From NCBI GenBank assembly GCA_020052515.1, contig JAGVOW010000088.1:1-45468 (forward strand): a stretch of 45,468 bases of DNA, written 5' to 3'. Below are positions 34,401 to 42,668 of the stretch, piece by piece; positions within the stretch are counted from its first letter, which is position 1, and the number at the start of each line of letters is the position of its first letter. The position numbers were made by a program, and so were the translations under genes. Source of the DNA: Brevinematales bacterium. Lineage in GTDB: Bacteria > Spirochaetota > Brevinematia > Brevinematales > JAOACQ01. The notes under the pieces are model-generated. The model worked only from the letters and a program-made list of their open reading frames with translations. It ran no database searches and was not told where the DNA came from.

Positions 34401-37247
34401 TATGGAATTTCTGGAGACTTTCCGGTTGTGATCGTCCGGATAGAACATCAGGAAAACATTGAGTTGATAGTGCAAATGGTGAAAGCACATTCTTTCTGGC
34501 GTATGAAAGGCCTAATAGCGGACCTGATTATATGGAATGAGGACCATTCTGTTTACCGCGACAGCATGAGCGAAAGGATAAACGGCCTGATTTCCTCAAA
34601 TGACGAAGCTCGGTCAAACCAGCCGGGCGGAATATTTTTAAGACGTGCCGATCAGATGTCCGAAGAGGATAAAATACTGCTCCAGACCGTAGCGCGGATA
34701 GTTATTACCGACAAAGGCGGAACTCTGGCCGAACAACTGGAGTACAAAGCGCACCTCAAGATAATCCGGCCTCCGCTTATCCCGGCAAAAAAGGCCTGGC
34801 AGGCTTTTTTGGATACTGAAGAAAAAACAGAGGAACATCCCGACCTTGAATTTTATAACGGCATTGGCGGTTTTACCCGGGATGGCCGGGAATATGTAAT
34901 TACCACCAATCGATTAGTCAGGGCACCAGCTCCATGGATAAATGTACTGGCCAACCGGAATTTCGGCACCATTATTTCCGAAAGCGGAAGCGCTTATACC
35001 TGGAGTGAAAACGCGCATGAGTTTCGTTTAACCCCCTGGAAGAATGACCCTGTCTCGGATGCCAGCGGAGAAGCGCTGTATTTGCGTGATGAGGAAACAG
35101 GGAAGTTCTGGTCTCCTACCCCTCTTCCGGCCGGGGGAGAAACCCGCTACGTGTCTCACCACGGCTTTGGTTACAGCGTTTTTAAGCATGAAGAGAATGG
35201 TATTTGCACTGAATTGACGCTGTTTGTTTCACTGGAGCAAAGTGTTAAATTTTCTGTCTTAAAAGTTAAAAACAATTCCGGACGCAGAAGAAACCTATCC
35301 GCGACAGCGTATTACGAGCTGGTTTTGGGAACATACAGGGATAAATATCTCATGCATATTTTAACCGAAGTAGACTCTAAAAGCGGAGCGCTTCTGGCTT
35401 ATAATCCTTATAATAAAGATTTCGCGAACAGGGTTGTTTTCCTGGATACCAGCGAGACGACACGTTTTGTAAGCGGCGATAGAAACGAGTTCATAGGAAG
35501 AAACGGTACCATGGCTTCCCCTGCCGCGATGCAGAGCGACAGGCTTTCAGGCAATACCGGCGCGGGCCTTGATCCGTGCGCTTCCCTGCAGGTTAAATTT
35601 GAGCTTGATGACAGTTATGAGAAAGAGATTGTATTTACATTCGGCGCCGGTAAAAGCATTGATGAAGCAAGGGGTTTTCTTCTGCGTTTTAGCGGCACCT
35701 CGTCGGTACGCAGGGAGTTGGAATCTGTCTGGGAATACTGGAAACACACCCTTGGAGTGATTTATGTTGAAACACCGGACAGCTCCATTAATTTTCTCGT
35801 GAACGGATGGCTGCAGTATCAGGTAATCAGCTGCCGCCTGTGGGGACGCAGCGGGTATTATCAGTCGGGCGGAGCATTCGGTTTTCGCGACCAGCTGCAG
35901 GATAGTATGTCTCTCATGCATACCAATCCCAGTATGGTAAGAGAACAATTACTATCGTTTGCTTCCCGTCAATATATAGAAGGCGATGTTCAGCACTGGT
36001 GGCATCCTCCAACCGGCGCGGGAGTACGCACCCGTTGTTCTGACGACTATTTATGGCTTCCCTTAGTCACCTGCTTATATGTCGAGGAAATTGGAGACAC
36101 TGGAATTCTGGATGAATCAATTAATTTTTTGGAAGGCCCTCCAGTAAAATCGGGAGAAGAATCTTATTATGCCGTTCCTAAGAGTTCCGGCAAATCCGGG
36201 ACATTGTATGAACATTGTGTTTTAGCGATAGAAAAGAGCCTGAAATTCGGCGTTCATGGCCTTCCACTTATGGGCAGCGGTGATTGGAACGACGGTTTAA
36301 ACCGGGTAGGAAATGAAGGAAAAGGAGAAAGCGTCTGGCTGGCATTCTTTCTGTGTCATGTTTTGAAGTCAATGGCGGTACTATCCAGGAATCGCGGAGA
36401 TGATAAGTTTTCCGAATTATGCCTTAAAGAAGCTGATAAACTATCAAAGAGCATTGAGAATAACGCATGGGACGGCCAATGGTACACAAGGGCATATTTT
36501 GATAACGGAGAAGTTCTGGGTTCTTCGTCTAACATCGAATGTCAAATCGATTCTATACCGCAGTCCTGGGCGGTCATATCTGGGTCAGCCGATGCACAAA
36601 GAGCTAAAACGGCCATGGGCCAACTTGATTTGCGGCTTGTAGATAGAAAAGATAGCTTGATAAAACTCTTTGAACCTCCATTTGATAAAGCCGGGCATAA
36701 TCCTGGATATATAAAGGGATATGTTCCCGGTGTGAGGGAAAACGGCGGCCAGTATACCCATGCCGCGGTATGGGCTGTTATCGCGTTCGCGATATTGAAA
36801 GACAGAATTCGCGCGTGGGAATTATTGGGAATGATCAACCCGGTACTGCATAGCGATACTTCCGAGAAGTGCGGCATTTATAAAGTTGAACCCTTTGTTA
36901 TGGCAGCGGATGTGTATACCGCCCCAAACAATGCCGGGCACGGAGGATGGACATGGTACACCGGATCCGCGTCCTGGATGTATCAACTCATTGTTAAGTA
37001 CCTGCTGGGGATACGTTTAAAAGCAGACAGGCTCTACTTTGAACCCTGCCTGCCCGAAAAGTGGAAATTATTTAAAATCCATTACCGTTACAGGGAGACT
37101 TTTTATCACATAACTTTCACTCGTTCCGGATCATCAGACAATGTGGTTTCGGTCGCCGTTGACGAAATAACGCAGAAAGATAAATCTCTGCTTCTCATTG
37201 ATGACCGGCTGGAGCATACGGTAGAAGTGAAGATAGGAGAGCCTTAG
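28446..37247 (+). CDS. ndvB: Cyclic beta-1,2-glucan synthase (GT84 + GH94)
   Basis: GTG at 28446 follows AAGGAG with good spacing and gives 2933 residues, near the usual size (about 2850). A helical N-terminal part is followed by membrane segments (about 415-480). The GT84 domain contains the nucleotide-sugar motif VFTLDTDTRMP (about 636) and RHRWIRGDWQ (about 785); more membrane segments follow (to about 1020). A glycoamylase-like domain (LVSWGGSMFEYLMP, about 1435; HHQGMSLLSL, about 1580) and two GH94-type sandwich domains come next. The C-terminal GH94 catalytic domain has MGSGDWNDGLNRVG (about 2610) with the general acid Asp. The enzyme starts, extends and cyclises beta-1,2-glucans for the periplasm. 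It is the only large plus-strand gene in the middle of the window and runs against the export unit with a 10-bp gap. Confidence 0.93.
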   Translation: MSIQSLKDGLSAAKERIDKVLPKKKLEEEQPLRSELFSLDQFEQHAKSLAGKHTVRFKRGREKLLSRLEENEDTIVKAYELLADEENSKRKISPAGEWLLDNYYLIEEQIRLAKRFLPKGYSLELPNLIKGPLAGYPRVYDIAMEIVSHGDGRVDLKGLTDFVSAYQTVKHLKLGELWAIPIMIRLALIENLRRVSSRMVLSQIGYGKADYWANRILAVSAKDTDGVVLEIAAMAKFDLPLSDAFVAEFVRRLQGQTSALNLPLVWLEKKLSEQGETIDRLIQLTSRKKAVNQVSIANTIMSLRFLDTVDWHDFVENLSVTNNILKQDPSGDYENMSFVTRDRYRHMIEKLSARSRQTEEETAARVVRIAQEAKSLKGNNDRTAHIGFYLIDKGLEKFCHSLNIRLLFREHLQAKKTLLPLILYTSSIVLTTFAVTILTLFLAWKPGFQHWQWLVLFGLPLLFVTSQTVVSLVNWVSTLLVNPEKLPEMDFSKGIPASAHTLVVVPSMLGNIRAVETLIENLEIRYLANTDKNLDFALLTDFTDAGQETMPEDKQLLSLAKEGIEKLNQKYRRLKENSFYLFHRPRKWNEQEKIWMGYERKRGKLSDLNSLLRDGGTEKFSMVIGDPSSLQNVKYVFTLDTDTRMPRNAARELVEIISHPLNRPVYDEKKRRVASGYGILQPRVEASYPGDNPSLFVNIYGGEPGIDPYTKAVSDVYQDLFHEGSFIGKGLYDVDAFEKCLDGRLPENLILSHDLLEGCYARCALVTGVQLYEEFPAGYLKDMNRRHRWIRGDWQIARWLLPFVSGFKHKKVKNPVSFLSKWKILDNLRRSLVPASTLFLLLSGWMLYQPSWFWTITVIIFTGLPGLLISLSEVIRKPHEISIKSQFGSAFSSTGIRAAQFCFSIIFVVYEAYISLNAILTTLWRLIVSRRRLLEWVTSSESETRPPKTLPEFYKRMLPAPLVAAAFFIVWALTLKTIDALAMIISSLWLLSPFITNIISRTPSPHKVKLSRSKIDFLRSLSRRTWEFFETFVTGQDNWLPPDNFQEEFLCAAAHRTSPTNIGLSLTSNLAAYDFGYVSMGALLDRTEKALITMNKMEKYRGHFYNWYDTETLNPLKPFYISSVDSGNLAGHLLVLRSGLMEMPGNKIISPKLFDGLSDTLNVLHESFIRLEKRKVSGLTDTIKKINEQIECFRDKIQSPPASLTEIHAFLRQLLADISKMLSSLNWQHLEKVKKWALAFERQCCDYLKELSFYVPWVLLPPEIPGMWDKGNDQQKQRLSWLRKEFFFLDKIPLLGESARLEIKLLPLIDEALKHFVLRDDNSIKEKEWFRGFRAAIQDAGNRASARIGLINDLALRCSEMSDMEYEFLYSESSHLLSIGYNAAEHKPDPSFYDLLASEARLSSFVAIAQGKLPQEHWFMLGRLLSKHGRNPVLVSWGGSMFEYLMPLLIMPTYEGTLLDKTYQASIDSQIEYAFCNNIPWGISESGYNKLDTGMAYQYRAFGVPEIGFKRGLSEDLVIAPYASVLALMVEPEKAFWNLENLDAAGFSGEYGFYEAIDYTPSRLAHDETHAVVKSYMAHHQGMSLLSLAYILLDKPMQRRFLADPMFKATELLLQERVPKEVPFLFDIEATGFLRKIEEREALLRVFPNPNTPVPEIHLLSNGKYSVMVTNSGGGYSRWKNIAVTRWHEDAQLSNEGTFLYLRDMKTGEFWSTAYQPALQKSRNYEAIFSRSRAEFKRSDHQIDTHTEIAVSPEDDIELRRVKITNRSRGKRVIEVTSYAEVVLNYPADDQAHKTFSSLFVQTEIIRSNQAIICNRRPRSEKDAFPLMLHLMAVHGNSIEGATYETDRNKFIGRCNTPEIPFAMSNMGNLLDSEGAVLDPIVSIRCRIELESEETATIDYITGICDSMESAHRLMEKYRDRNLADRVFELAWTHGQVELQQINATETEAQLYSRLASAIVYSNPAWRANVSILKKNFRGQSDLWGYGISGDFPVVIVRIEHQENIELIVQMVKAHSFWRMKGLIADLIIWNEDHSVYRDSMSERINGLISSNDEARSNQPGGIFLRRADQMSEEDKILLQTVARIVITDKGGTLAEQLEYKAHLKIIRPPLIPAKKAWQAFLDTEEKTEEHPDLEFYNGIGGFTRDGREYVITTNRLVRAPAPWINVLANRNFGTIISESGSAYTWSENAHEFRLTPWKNDPVSDASGEALYLRDEETGKFWSPTPLPAGGETRYVSHHGFGYSVFKHEENGICTELTLFVSLEQSVKFSVLKVKNNSGRRRNLSATAYYELVLGTYRDKYLMHILTEVDSKSGALLAYNPYNKDFANRVVFLDTSETTRFVSGDRNEFIGRNGTMASPAAMQSDRLSGNTGAGLDPCASLQVKFELDDSYEKEIVFTFGAGKSIDEARGFLLRFSGTSSVRRELESVWEYWKHTLGVIYVETPDSSINFLVNGWLQYQVISCRLWGRSGYYQSGGAFGFRDQLQDSMSLMHTNPSMVREQLLSFASRQYIEGDVQHWWHPPTGAGVRTRCSDDYLWLPLVTCLYVEEIGDTGILDESINFLEGPPVKSGEESYYAVPKSSGKSGTLYEHCVLAIEKSLKFGVHGLPLMGSGDWNDGLNRVGNEGKGESVWLAFFLCHVLKSMAVLSRNRGDDKFSELCLKEADKLSKSIENNAWDGQWYTRAYFDNGEVLGSSSNIECQIDSIPQSWAVISGSADAQRAKTAMGQLDLRLVDRKDSLIKLFEPPFDKAGHNPGYIKGYVPGVRENGGQYTHAAVWAVIAFAILKDRIRAWELLGMINPVLHSDTSEKCGIYKVEPFVMAADVYTAPNNAGHGGWTWYTGSASWMYQLIVKYLLGIRLKADRLYFEPCLPEKWKLFKIHYRYRETFYHITFTRSGSSDNVVSVAVDEITQKDKSLLLIDDRLEHTVEVKIGEP

Positions 37248-37257
37248 AGGTAAATTT

Positions 37258-38358
37258 TCAATACAGCACCTCGAATTGAAGAGCATATTGAAACAGGGGA
37301 GCACGAACAAAGCTAATACCGTTGAGATTATTCAGATTGTAACGGATAAAGGCCGTGAGATTGGCATTCTGAAAGATATTCTGCAAATATTGGGCGGTCA
37401 GCACCAGCGCGTTGTCCAATGGATTATAAATGGCGCTGACGCCGGCTTTACGGATTTCGTCAATGACGTATTGGCACTGAAAGAAAAGATAATGCTTGTT
37501 GAAGAAAGGCTTATTAATCGATAAATAATTAGCAATATTAACGGTATTGGTATCAACAGCCTTTTCGTTATAATAATATTCCAACAATAAAATCAGTTTG
37601 CTGTCAAAGAAGGAGTAATCAATTCCCAGCATCCCCTCAAAAAAGTTGTTTGTACCGGATTCAAAAAAATGTTCCACCAGCTCCCCATGAATCCCCACTT
37701 CCAGATCTCCCTTGAAGGTAAAGCCCGTAATCCACTCTTTCGCATCCCCATGGTAGATGCCGATGAGAGCTAGGTCAGATTCAAAAATATTGCCGAAGAG
37801 CTTTACCGCGGAAGTTACATTGGTCATAACCGCCGAAAAAGTAGTAGTCAGATCCAGTCCTCCTAATTCCCCAAGAGGTATTTGGATCCTTGCGATATCG
37901 CTCCCAAGCCTTGCATAATTAATGTCGGTAAAATCTACTTTAGAAAAAACATCAATGGGCGAAAAGAGAAAACCCACACCGTAATTGACAATTTGCCTTC
38001 CCAGAGTAATATCCGCGAATTCCGGGTAGAGTGCCAGACAAAGCTTCCGAATATTAAAAAGGAAACTTGTTTTCAATAAATCCGCATATTCTCCATAAAA
38101 CAGGCTAAAATCAACGCTGCCCTCAATTTTAGCAAAAGACCGGTCCGTATTTAAGAAATTTAGCCGAAACACGCTCCTTCCCGCATAAGTAAAATCAGTG
38201 GTGTAGGAATCTTTGTTGTAATATTGCAGAAGGCTCGCTTCATTTAAGAGATGTCCATTTATATCCAGCCCTTTTTTGTCCGAAGAATCTTGGCCATTTG
38301 CGTAAAGTGCTTGAATAGAAAGAAAAAAAAACATAAAGTAAATAAATTTTGTAAGCAT
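37258..38358 (-). CDS. Outer-membrane beta-barrel protein (resident export unit)
   Basis: The 366-residue protein has a signal peptide (MLTKFIYFMFFFLSIQALYA) and about 14-16 predicted alternating strands, ending FQYALQFEVLY with a terminal aromatic. GRQIVNYGVGFLFSPIDVFSKVDF is a recognisable block shared with the island barrel at 12335-13585. GGAG lies before the ATG at 38358. It is the last gene of the five-gene unit with the LolA-like protein, two permeases and an ATPase. Cargo and family are unknown; a receptor or export pore for a hydrophobic molecule is the natural guess. Confidence 0.72.
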   Translation of the reverse strand: MLTKFIYFMFFFLSIQALYANGQDSSDKKGLDINGHLLNEASLLQYYNKDSYTTDFTYAGRSVFRLNFLNTDRSFAKIEGSVDFSLFYGEYADLLKTSFLFNIRKLCLALYPEFADITLGRQIVNYGVGFLFSPIDVFSKVDFTDINYARLGSDIARIQIPLGELGGLDLTTTFSAVMTNVTSAVKLFGNIFESDLALIGIYHGDAKEWITGFTFKGDLEVGIHGELVEHFFESGTNNFFEGMLGIDYSFFDSKLILLLEYYYNEKAVDTNTVNIANYLSINKPFFNKHYLFFQCQYVIDEIRKAGVSAIYNPLDNALVLTAQYLQNIFQNANLTAFIRYNLNNLNGISFVRAPLFQYALQFEVLY

Positions 38359-38370
38359 TTTTTCTCCTTG

Positions 38371-38437
38371 CGCCTCATCCCCCCGTCCCCTTTCTCCAAG
38401 TCTGGAGAAGGGGGTGGCCGAAGGCCGGGGTGAGGCG
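38371..38437. repeat. G/C-rich REP-like hairpin, copy 1
   Basis: Outer arms CGCCTCA and TGAGGCG, C/G runs and inner arms TTCTCCA and TGGAGAA make a long imperfect hairpin, with a side palindrome GGCCGAAGGCC. It fills the spacer between the LolA-like gene and the barrel gene. A closely related sequence is at 39206-39271. Confidence 0.75.
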
Positions 38438-38440
38438 CGT

Positions 38441-39190
38441 TTACCTCTCCAGATACCGTAGTGAAAACACCTTTTCGCTCACCGGTACATCAAATTTCAG
38501 TTCCGACATAGTAAAAACCGTGCGGCTATTTTCTCTTAGTTTATCTACTATTTCGCTCTTAACCGGGAAATATCTTTCCCCAATCCTGCCTACATCCAGA
38601 ACCTTTGATTCTTTTAAAAACTTTCCGCTTTTGGCATACTTTTCTTCCTTAAGCTGGATAAAACGCTCTTTATCGATCCACATTTTTCTTTTCTCGTAAG
38701 AAACCTCTTTTACCTTTGCCTCAAGATTAATCACATAACAACCCCTATCCCCTATTTTCTCCTCTCCGGCAATTGTAATATTATACTTTTCGTATAAGGA
38801 ATCAGATTCTAAAGCGTCTTCGTAAGATATATCGCTGCCCATCATCCCCTGCTTGAGCATATGCCCGGAAATCAAGAATGTATTGGCCTCTTCCCCATCA
38901 TGAATCCACATTTTCTTATCGAGCTTCAGGTACTTTGTATTGATATCTTCCTTATTAAGAAACTCTACATAAGCTTTCTTGCTGCCTACCGCCGTGACTT
39001 TCATAATTTTAAGGCGTGGTTTTTCATCGCCTAGAAATATTTCCATCTTTCCTACGTATTCAATAGTATTATACTTTATATTTGCATCCACCTTCCGCAA
39101 TATTTCTTCACCGGTAAGAGCAAAACATGGTGTTAAAATAAAAAATAATATTAAAAGCCCGATCAATCTAGTTATTACTCTATAATACAT
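38441..39190 (-). CDS. LolA-like outer-membrane lipoprotein-sorting protein (resident copy)
   Basis: The ATG at 39190 is preferred because AGGAGG lies just upstream; the longer frame starting at 39244 runs through a REP-like repeat. The product has 249 residues with a signal peptide (YYRVITRLIGLLILFFILTP) and the LolA-like family pattern: GEEILRKVDANIKYNTIEYVGKMEIF, KMWIHDGEEANTFLISGHM, YEDALESDSLYEKYNITIAG, KMWIDKERFIQLKEE and KSEIVDKLRENSRTVFTMSEL. The M(X)GSDISYED region is typical of the family encoded beside MacB-like permeases. It would receive cargo from the permeases and hand it to the outer membrane. Confidence 0.82.
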   Translation of the reverse strand: MYYRVITRLIGLLILFFILTPCFALTGEEILRKVDANIKYNTIEYVGKMEIFLGDEKPRLKIMKVTAVGSKKAYVEFLNKEDINTKYLKLDKKMWIHDGEEANTFLISGHMLKQGMMGSDISYEDALESDSLYEKYNITIAGEEKIGDRGCYVINLEAKVKEVSYEKRKMWIDKERFIQLKEEKYAKSGKFLKESKVLDVGRIGERYFPVKSEIVDKLRENSRTVFTMSELKFDVPVSEKVFSLRYLER

Positions 39191-39205
39191 AAATCCTCCT
39201 GAGCT

Positions 39206-39271
39206 CTCACTCCGCCTCGCTCGGCTCGGTACCCCCTTCTCCAAATTTGGAGAGGGGACGGGGGTGAGGCG
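39206..39271. repeat. G/C-rich REP-like hairpin, copy 2
   Basis: CCCCCTTCTCCAAATTTGG with the complementary AGAGGGGACGGGGGTGAGGCG forms a hairpin similar to copy 1. It lies between permease 2 and the LolA-like gene, so the two copies bracket the LolA-like gene. It may damp or process the operon message. Confidence 0.72.
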
Positions 39272-39274
39272 TTT

Positions 39275-40561
39275 TCACACACTCTTTATCGCGTCAACAG
39301 CGTTCATTTTAGCGGCCTGCCTGGATGGAATAACCGCAACAACAGACGCTACGACAATTCCTAAGAACATGATACCGATAACGCCGGGAACACTAAGCGT
39401 GATCTTGATAACATTATCTATAGGCATATTCATCTGGCCAATTGAAGATGAAAAATCAATTCCGTGAAAGATAAAATAGAGGGAAGCAAGAATTCCCAGC
39501 ACAATGCCGCTCATGCTCCCAACCGTACCCAGAGCAGTGCCTTCCAGCAGGAAAAGCAGCAACACTTCCATCCGGGAAAATCCCATGGATTTGATGATAC
39601 CGATTTCTTTCCTTCTTTCCAGAACCACCATCATCATAATGTTGGTGATAATAAAGGCGCCGAGAAAGGCAATAACCAGATAGATCAACGCGTACATGCT
39701 CATCAGGTCCTGCAGGGTTTCGGCGTAACCGCCTGCTTTTGTCCAGGGAATAACGGCAAGGTTATGATACTCTTTGTTCCCTTTTAATTTTGCGGTTATC
39801 AAGCCAGCCACTCTGTCAGAGTCCTGATAATTTTTCAGCATAATCATAATCTGCTGCGCCGAATCGCCACAGTGCATAATGTCTTTCGCATCTTTCAGCG
39901 GCATCTGGAAAACCAGGTCATCCATTTCATTCAAACCGGTCTGAAATATTCCCACCAGTTTTAACGTAGGCACATGAAGGGCATAGTCGCTTCCCTGTAC
40001 CAGAACAGTCGTTGTATCTCCAATTTTAAGGCGCAGCGTATCAGCCATTTTCTTGCCCATAATGATTTCATGGATTTTTTTACCGCCTGGGCTTTTTGTA
40101 GATGCTCCGGCGCTTTTTTCCTGAAAATAGTTCCCTGAAACTATGGATTTATTCAGCATCAGAAGCTTTTTTTCCTGATCCGGATCACCGCCTATCGCGA
40201 TGGCAGATTTATTGTTACCCTGGTGCTGGAGGAGGAGGCCGAAATAAAACCTTTCGGAAACCAGGTCTATTTCCTTCCCTATTTTTTGGTCATTGGTAAT
40301 CAAACCAATCAGTTTCTCTGGCTCCAGGATATTTTCATCCACCGGCATAAAACGTTTTTTATCCAGAAATCCATGGGTCGTGATCCGGATGTGGCCGGAC
40401 TCGTTTTTGGTGGAGTTTTTGATCACGGACCTGGTCATACCGCCGATGAACCCCTGCAAAAAAAATAGCATCCCAATGGAGATCGTCACCGATGAAATCG
40501 CGAGAAGTGACCGTCTTTTATTTCTCAGGATGTTCCTGAAAGCCATTTTTATCAAATGCAT
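39275..40561 (-). CDS. FtsX/MacB-type ABC permease 2 (resident copy)
   Basis: The 428-residue protein starts MHLIKMAFRNILRNKRRSLLA, the family-typical cytoplasmic helix. A membrane segment, a periplasmic domain of about 240 residues and three C-terminal membrane segments follow, with the coupling loop VVLERRKEIGIIKSMGFSRMEVLLLF and the end PSRQAAKMNAVDAIKSV. These are the standard marks of LolC/E-type permeases. It is encoded 15 bp after permease 1 and works with it and the ATPase at 41842-42528. Confidence 0.9.
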   Translation of the reverse strand: MHLIKMAFRNILRNKRRSLLAISSVTISIGMLFFLQGFIGGMTRSVIKNSTKNESGHIRITTHGFLDKKRFMPVDENILEPEKLIGLITNDQKIGKEIDLVSERFYFGLLLQHQGNNKSAIAIGGDPDQEKKLLMLNKSIVSGNYFQEKSAGASTKSPGGKKIHEIIMGKKMADTLRLKIGDTTTVLVQGSDYALHVPTLKLVGIFQTGLNEMDDLVFQMPLKDAKDIMHCGDSAQQIMIMLKNYQDSDRVAGLITAKLKGNKEYHNLAVIPWTKAGGYAETLQDLMSMYALIYLVIAFLGAFIITNIMMMVVLERRKEIGIIKSMGFSRMEVLLLFLLEGTALGTVGSMSGIVLGILASLYFIFHGIDFSSSIGQMNMPIDNVIKITLSVPGVIGIMFLGIVVASVVAVIPSRQAAKMNAVDAIKSV

Positions 40562-40576
40562 CTATTTTCCCCCTTG

Positions 40577-41839
40577 TTATACAAAATGGAGACATTCTGT
40601 CGCATGCATCAACGCTGCCTTTCTAGAGGGCACATAAGCGGCCAGTACGGAGATGATCATCCCGAACACAAACATGCCGATAAAAGTTCCTGGGTTCCAC
40701 TGGCCGTAAAACACAGCGGAGACCGGCATACTGGAAGAACTGATGCCCTTCATATAGCCTGTCATATCCATTCCAACATTTACCATCAATATATTCGTTA
40801 AAAATCCGAGAATGATCCCGATTGTGCTGCCAATGAAGCCGATTAACACTCCTTCGTACATAAACATCCGCATAATTTCTCCGGGCTTGATTCCCATGGC
40901 TTTCAGCACACCGACCTCCCGTATCCTTTCGTATACACTCATCAATACAGAATTGACAATCCCGATCGCGGCGATGAGAAGGATGAGAAATGTCATAATA
41001 GCACCGCTGGTCCCCTTCTGCTTTAACAAAGCCAGAAAACCGCCGGACAGATCATTGAAAGTATAGGAGGCGACTTCGGGAAAACGCTGTTTTATTTTGT
41101 CCTTCACGACTTGAAGCTTTTTTAGATAACTTTGAACGCTTTCACCTTTTTCCCAATTTACATGGATATCGGCTTCGGGATAAATCCCTCCCAGGTCCAG
41201 AAAGGGTTCCGCGGCCTGGTAAGTGATATAGGCACCGCCTTCATTAACGGCAGGATGGCTGGAATTGATCAGGCCAACCACTTCAAAGTCTACGGCGTTA
41301 TTGGCCTCAAATTTAGTCATGGACCTCAGCGTAACCGCATCTCCGACATTCAAATTGAGGTCATCCGCGAGTTTCTTTCCTAAAAGGATTTCTGTTGTGC
41401 TGTTTGTGGAAAAATACCGGCCTTTCCGGATAAATTGAGCGGTGGTAAACACGGTTTTATCCTTGATCGGGTCTATCACATTGCCTATCACATGGAGCGC
41501 CTTCGGACCGGACAGCAGCTCCCCCAGAAAAGAAGTCCTGGAAGTAACCCCGGTAACGTCTTTTGTATTTAAAAGAAAAGATTCAATTTTAGAAAAATTG
41601 GTGATTCCATACTTGAGCGGAAAAGCATTTTTATCTTTGTCATAATCCGGAGAATATACTTTCAGAGAAGATTCCGTCAGGTTGATCATGTTTTCGATTG
41701 CGCTTCTGTCGATTCCGGTTATCAGAGAATCAAACCAGATATAGACAAATAATCCAACCGATATGATGATCGCGGTTAAAAAAGTCCTTCTTTTATTCCG
41801 CATGATATTTCTAAAAGCAATTTTAAAAATGGCGCCCAC
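40577..41839 (-). CDS. FtsX/MacB-type ABC permease 1 (resident copy)
   Basis: The 420-residue protein starts with GTG at 41839, preceded by AGGAGG, and reads MGAIFKIAFRNIMRNKRRTFLTA. It has the one-plus-three membrane layout and the coupling loop SVYERIREVGVLKAMGIKPGEIMRMF, ending PSRKAALMHATECLHFV. It is close to permease 2 in design and probably arose by duplication within the family. The transported molecule is unknown; lipoprotein or lipid extraction is the family role. Confidence 0.9.
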   Translation of the reverse strand: MGAIFKIAFRNIMRNKRRTFLTAIIISVGLFVYIWFDSLITGIDRSAIENMINLTESSLKVYSPDYDKDKNAFPLKYGITNFSKIESFLLNTKDVTGVTSRTSFLGELLSGPKALHVIGNVIDPIKDKTVFTTAQFIRKGRYFSTNSTTEILLGKKLADDLNLNVGDAVTLRSMTKFEANNAVDFEVVGLINSSHPAVNEGGAYITYQAAEPFLDLGGIYPEADIHVNWEKGESVQSYLKKLQVVKDKIKQRFPEVASYTFNDLSGGFLALLKQKGTSGAIMTFLILLIAAIGIVNSVLMSVYERIREVGVLKAMGIKPGEIMRMFMYEGVLIGFIGSTIGIILGFLTNILMVNVGMDMTGYMKGISSSSMPVSAVFYGQWNPGTFIGMFVFGMIISVLAAYVPSRKAALMHATECLHFV

Positions 41840-41841
41840 AA

Positions 41842-42528
41842 CTACCTCCTTTCATCAGATTGGATATTTCCGTCATGGAGTACGATGATTCGTTTTGCGT
41901 GCTTCTGAACCAATGGATCATGGGTTGAAAACACGAAAGTAGTCTTCCTTTTCTCATTGATCTCGCGCATAATGTCAATGACTTCCTCAGCGGTATGAGA
42001 GTCGAGATTCGCGGTCGGCTCATCCGCCAGAACCAGGAGCGGGTTTTTAACCAGGGCTCTCGCGATAGCAACCCTCTGTTCCTGGCCGCCCGATATTTCA
42101 CGCGGATACCTGTTTTCCATTCCTTTCAGCCCTACATCTTCAATTATTTTCAAAGCCCTTTCGGACATTTCTGATTTGCTCCATTTTTTTTCTATCACCA
42201 TTGGCAATTCGACATTCTCCTGAACAGTCAATACCGGGATCAAATTGTAAGACTGAAAAATGAACCCAATATTTTCTTTCCGGTAGTTAGATAAATCTTT
42301 TTCATTCATCTTGCCCAGTTCTTTTTCGTCATAAATCACCTTTCCGCTGGACAAAGTATCCAGACAGCCTATAATATTGAGCAATGTCGTCTTTCCGCTT
42401 CCCGAAGGCCCGACAATCGATAGAAATTCTCCTTTATTGATAGAAAGATTAACGCCATTCAGCGCTAAAACTTCCATATCCCCCTTTTGGTACTTCTTCT
42501 TTACATCCTCCATTTTAATAAGCTCCAT
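41842..42528 (-). CDS. LolD/MacB-type ABC transporter ATPase (resident copy)
   Basis: The 228-residue ATPase has Walker A GPSGSGKTTLLN, signature ISGGQEQRVAIARAL, Walker B LVLADEPTANLD and H-loop FSTHD. It is the first gene of the five-gene unit, with AGGAGG upstream of the ATG and a strong promoter at 42551-42579. It resembles the island ATPase closely through GQ, KKKYxKG and NVELP-type blocks, which supports paralogy of the two export units. Confidence 0.94.
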   Translation of the reverse strand: MELIKMEDVKKKYQKGDMEVLALNGVNLSINKGEFLSIVGPSGSGKTTLLNIIGCLDTLSSGKVIYDEKELGKMNEKDLSNYRKENIGFIFQSYNLIPVLTVQENVELPMVIEKKWSKSEMSERALKIIEDVGLKGMENRYPREISGGQEQRVAIARALVKNPLLVLADEPTANLDSHTAEEVIDIMREINEKRKTTFVFSTHDPLVQKHAKRIIVLHDGNIQSDERR

Positions 42529-42550
42529 TAAAAGCCTCCTATGAGACTTT

Positions 42551-42579
42551 ATTATCTAAAAACCTCTACTTTTTGTCAA
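42551..42579 (-). promoter_or_regulatory. Sigma70-type promoter of the resident export unit
   Basis: On the minus strand a consensus TTGACA (42574-42579) and GATAAT (42551-42556) are separated by 17 bp. The start point would be near 42544, leaving a short leader before the ATPase ATG at 42528. Confidence 0.7.
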
Positions 42580-42668
42580 GAAGATCGGGAAAAATTTTAT
42601 CTTTTCGCTCAATTTATCAGGAATAAGTTTCCGATAAGTAATAGAGATGCTTTTACGGGAGGTAAAAT

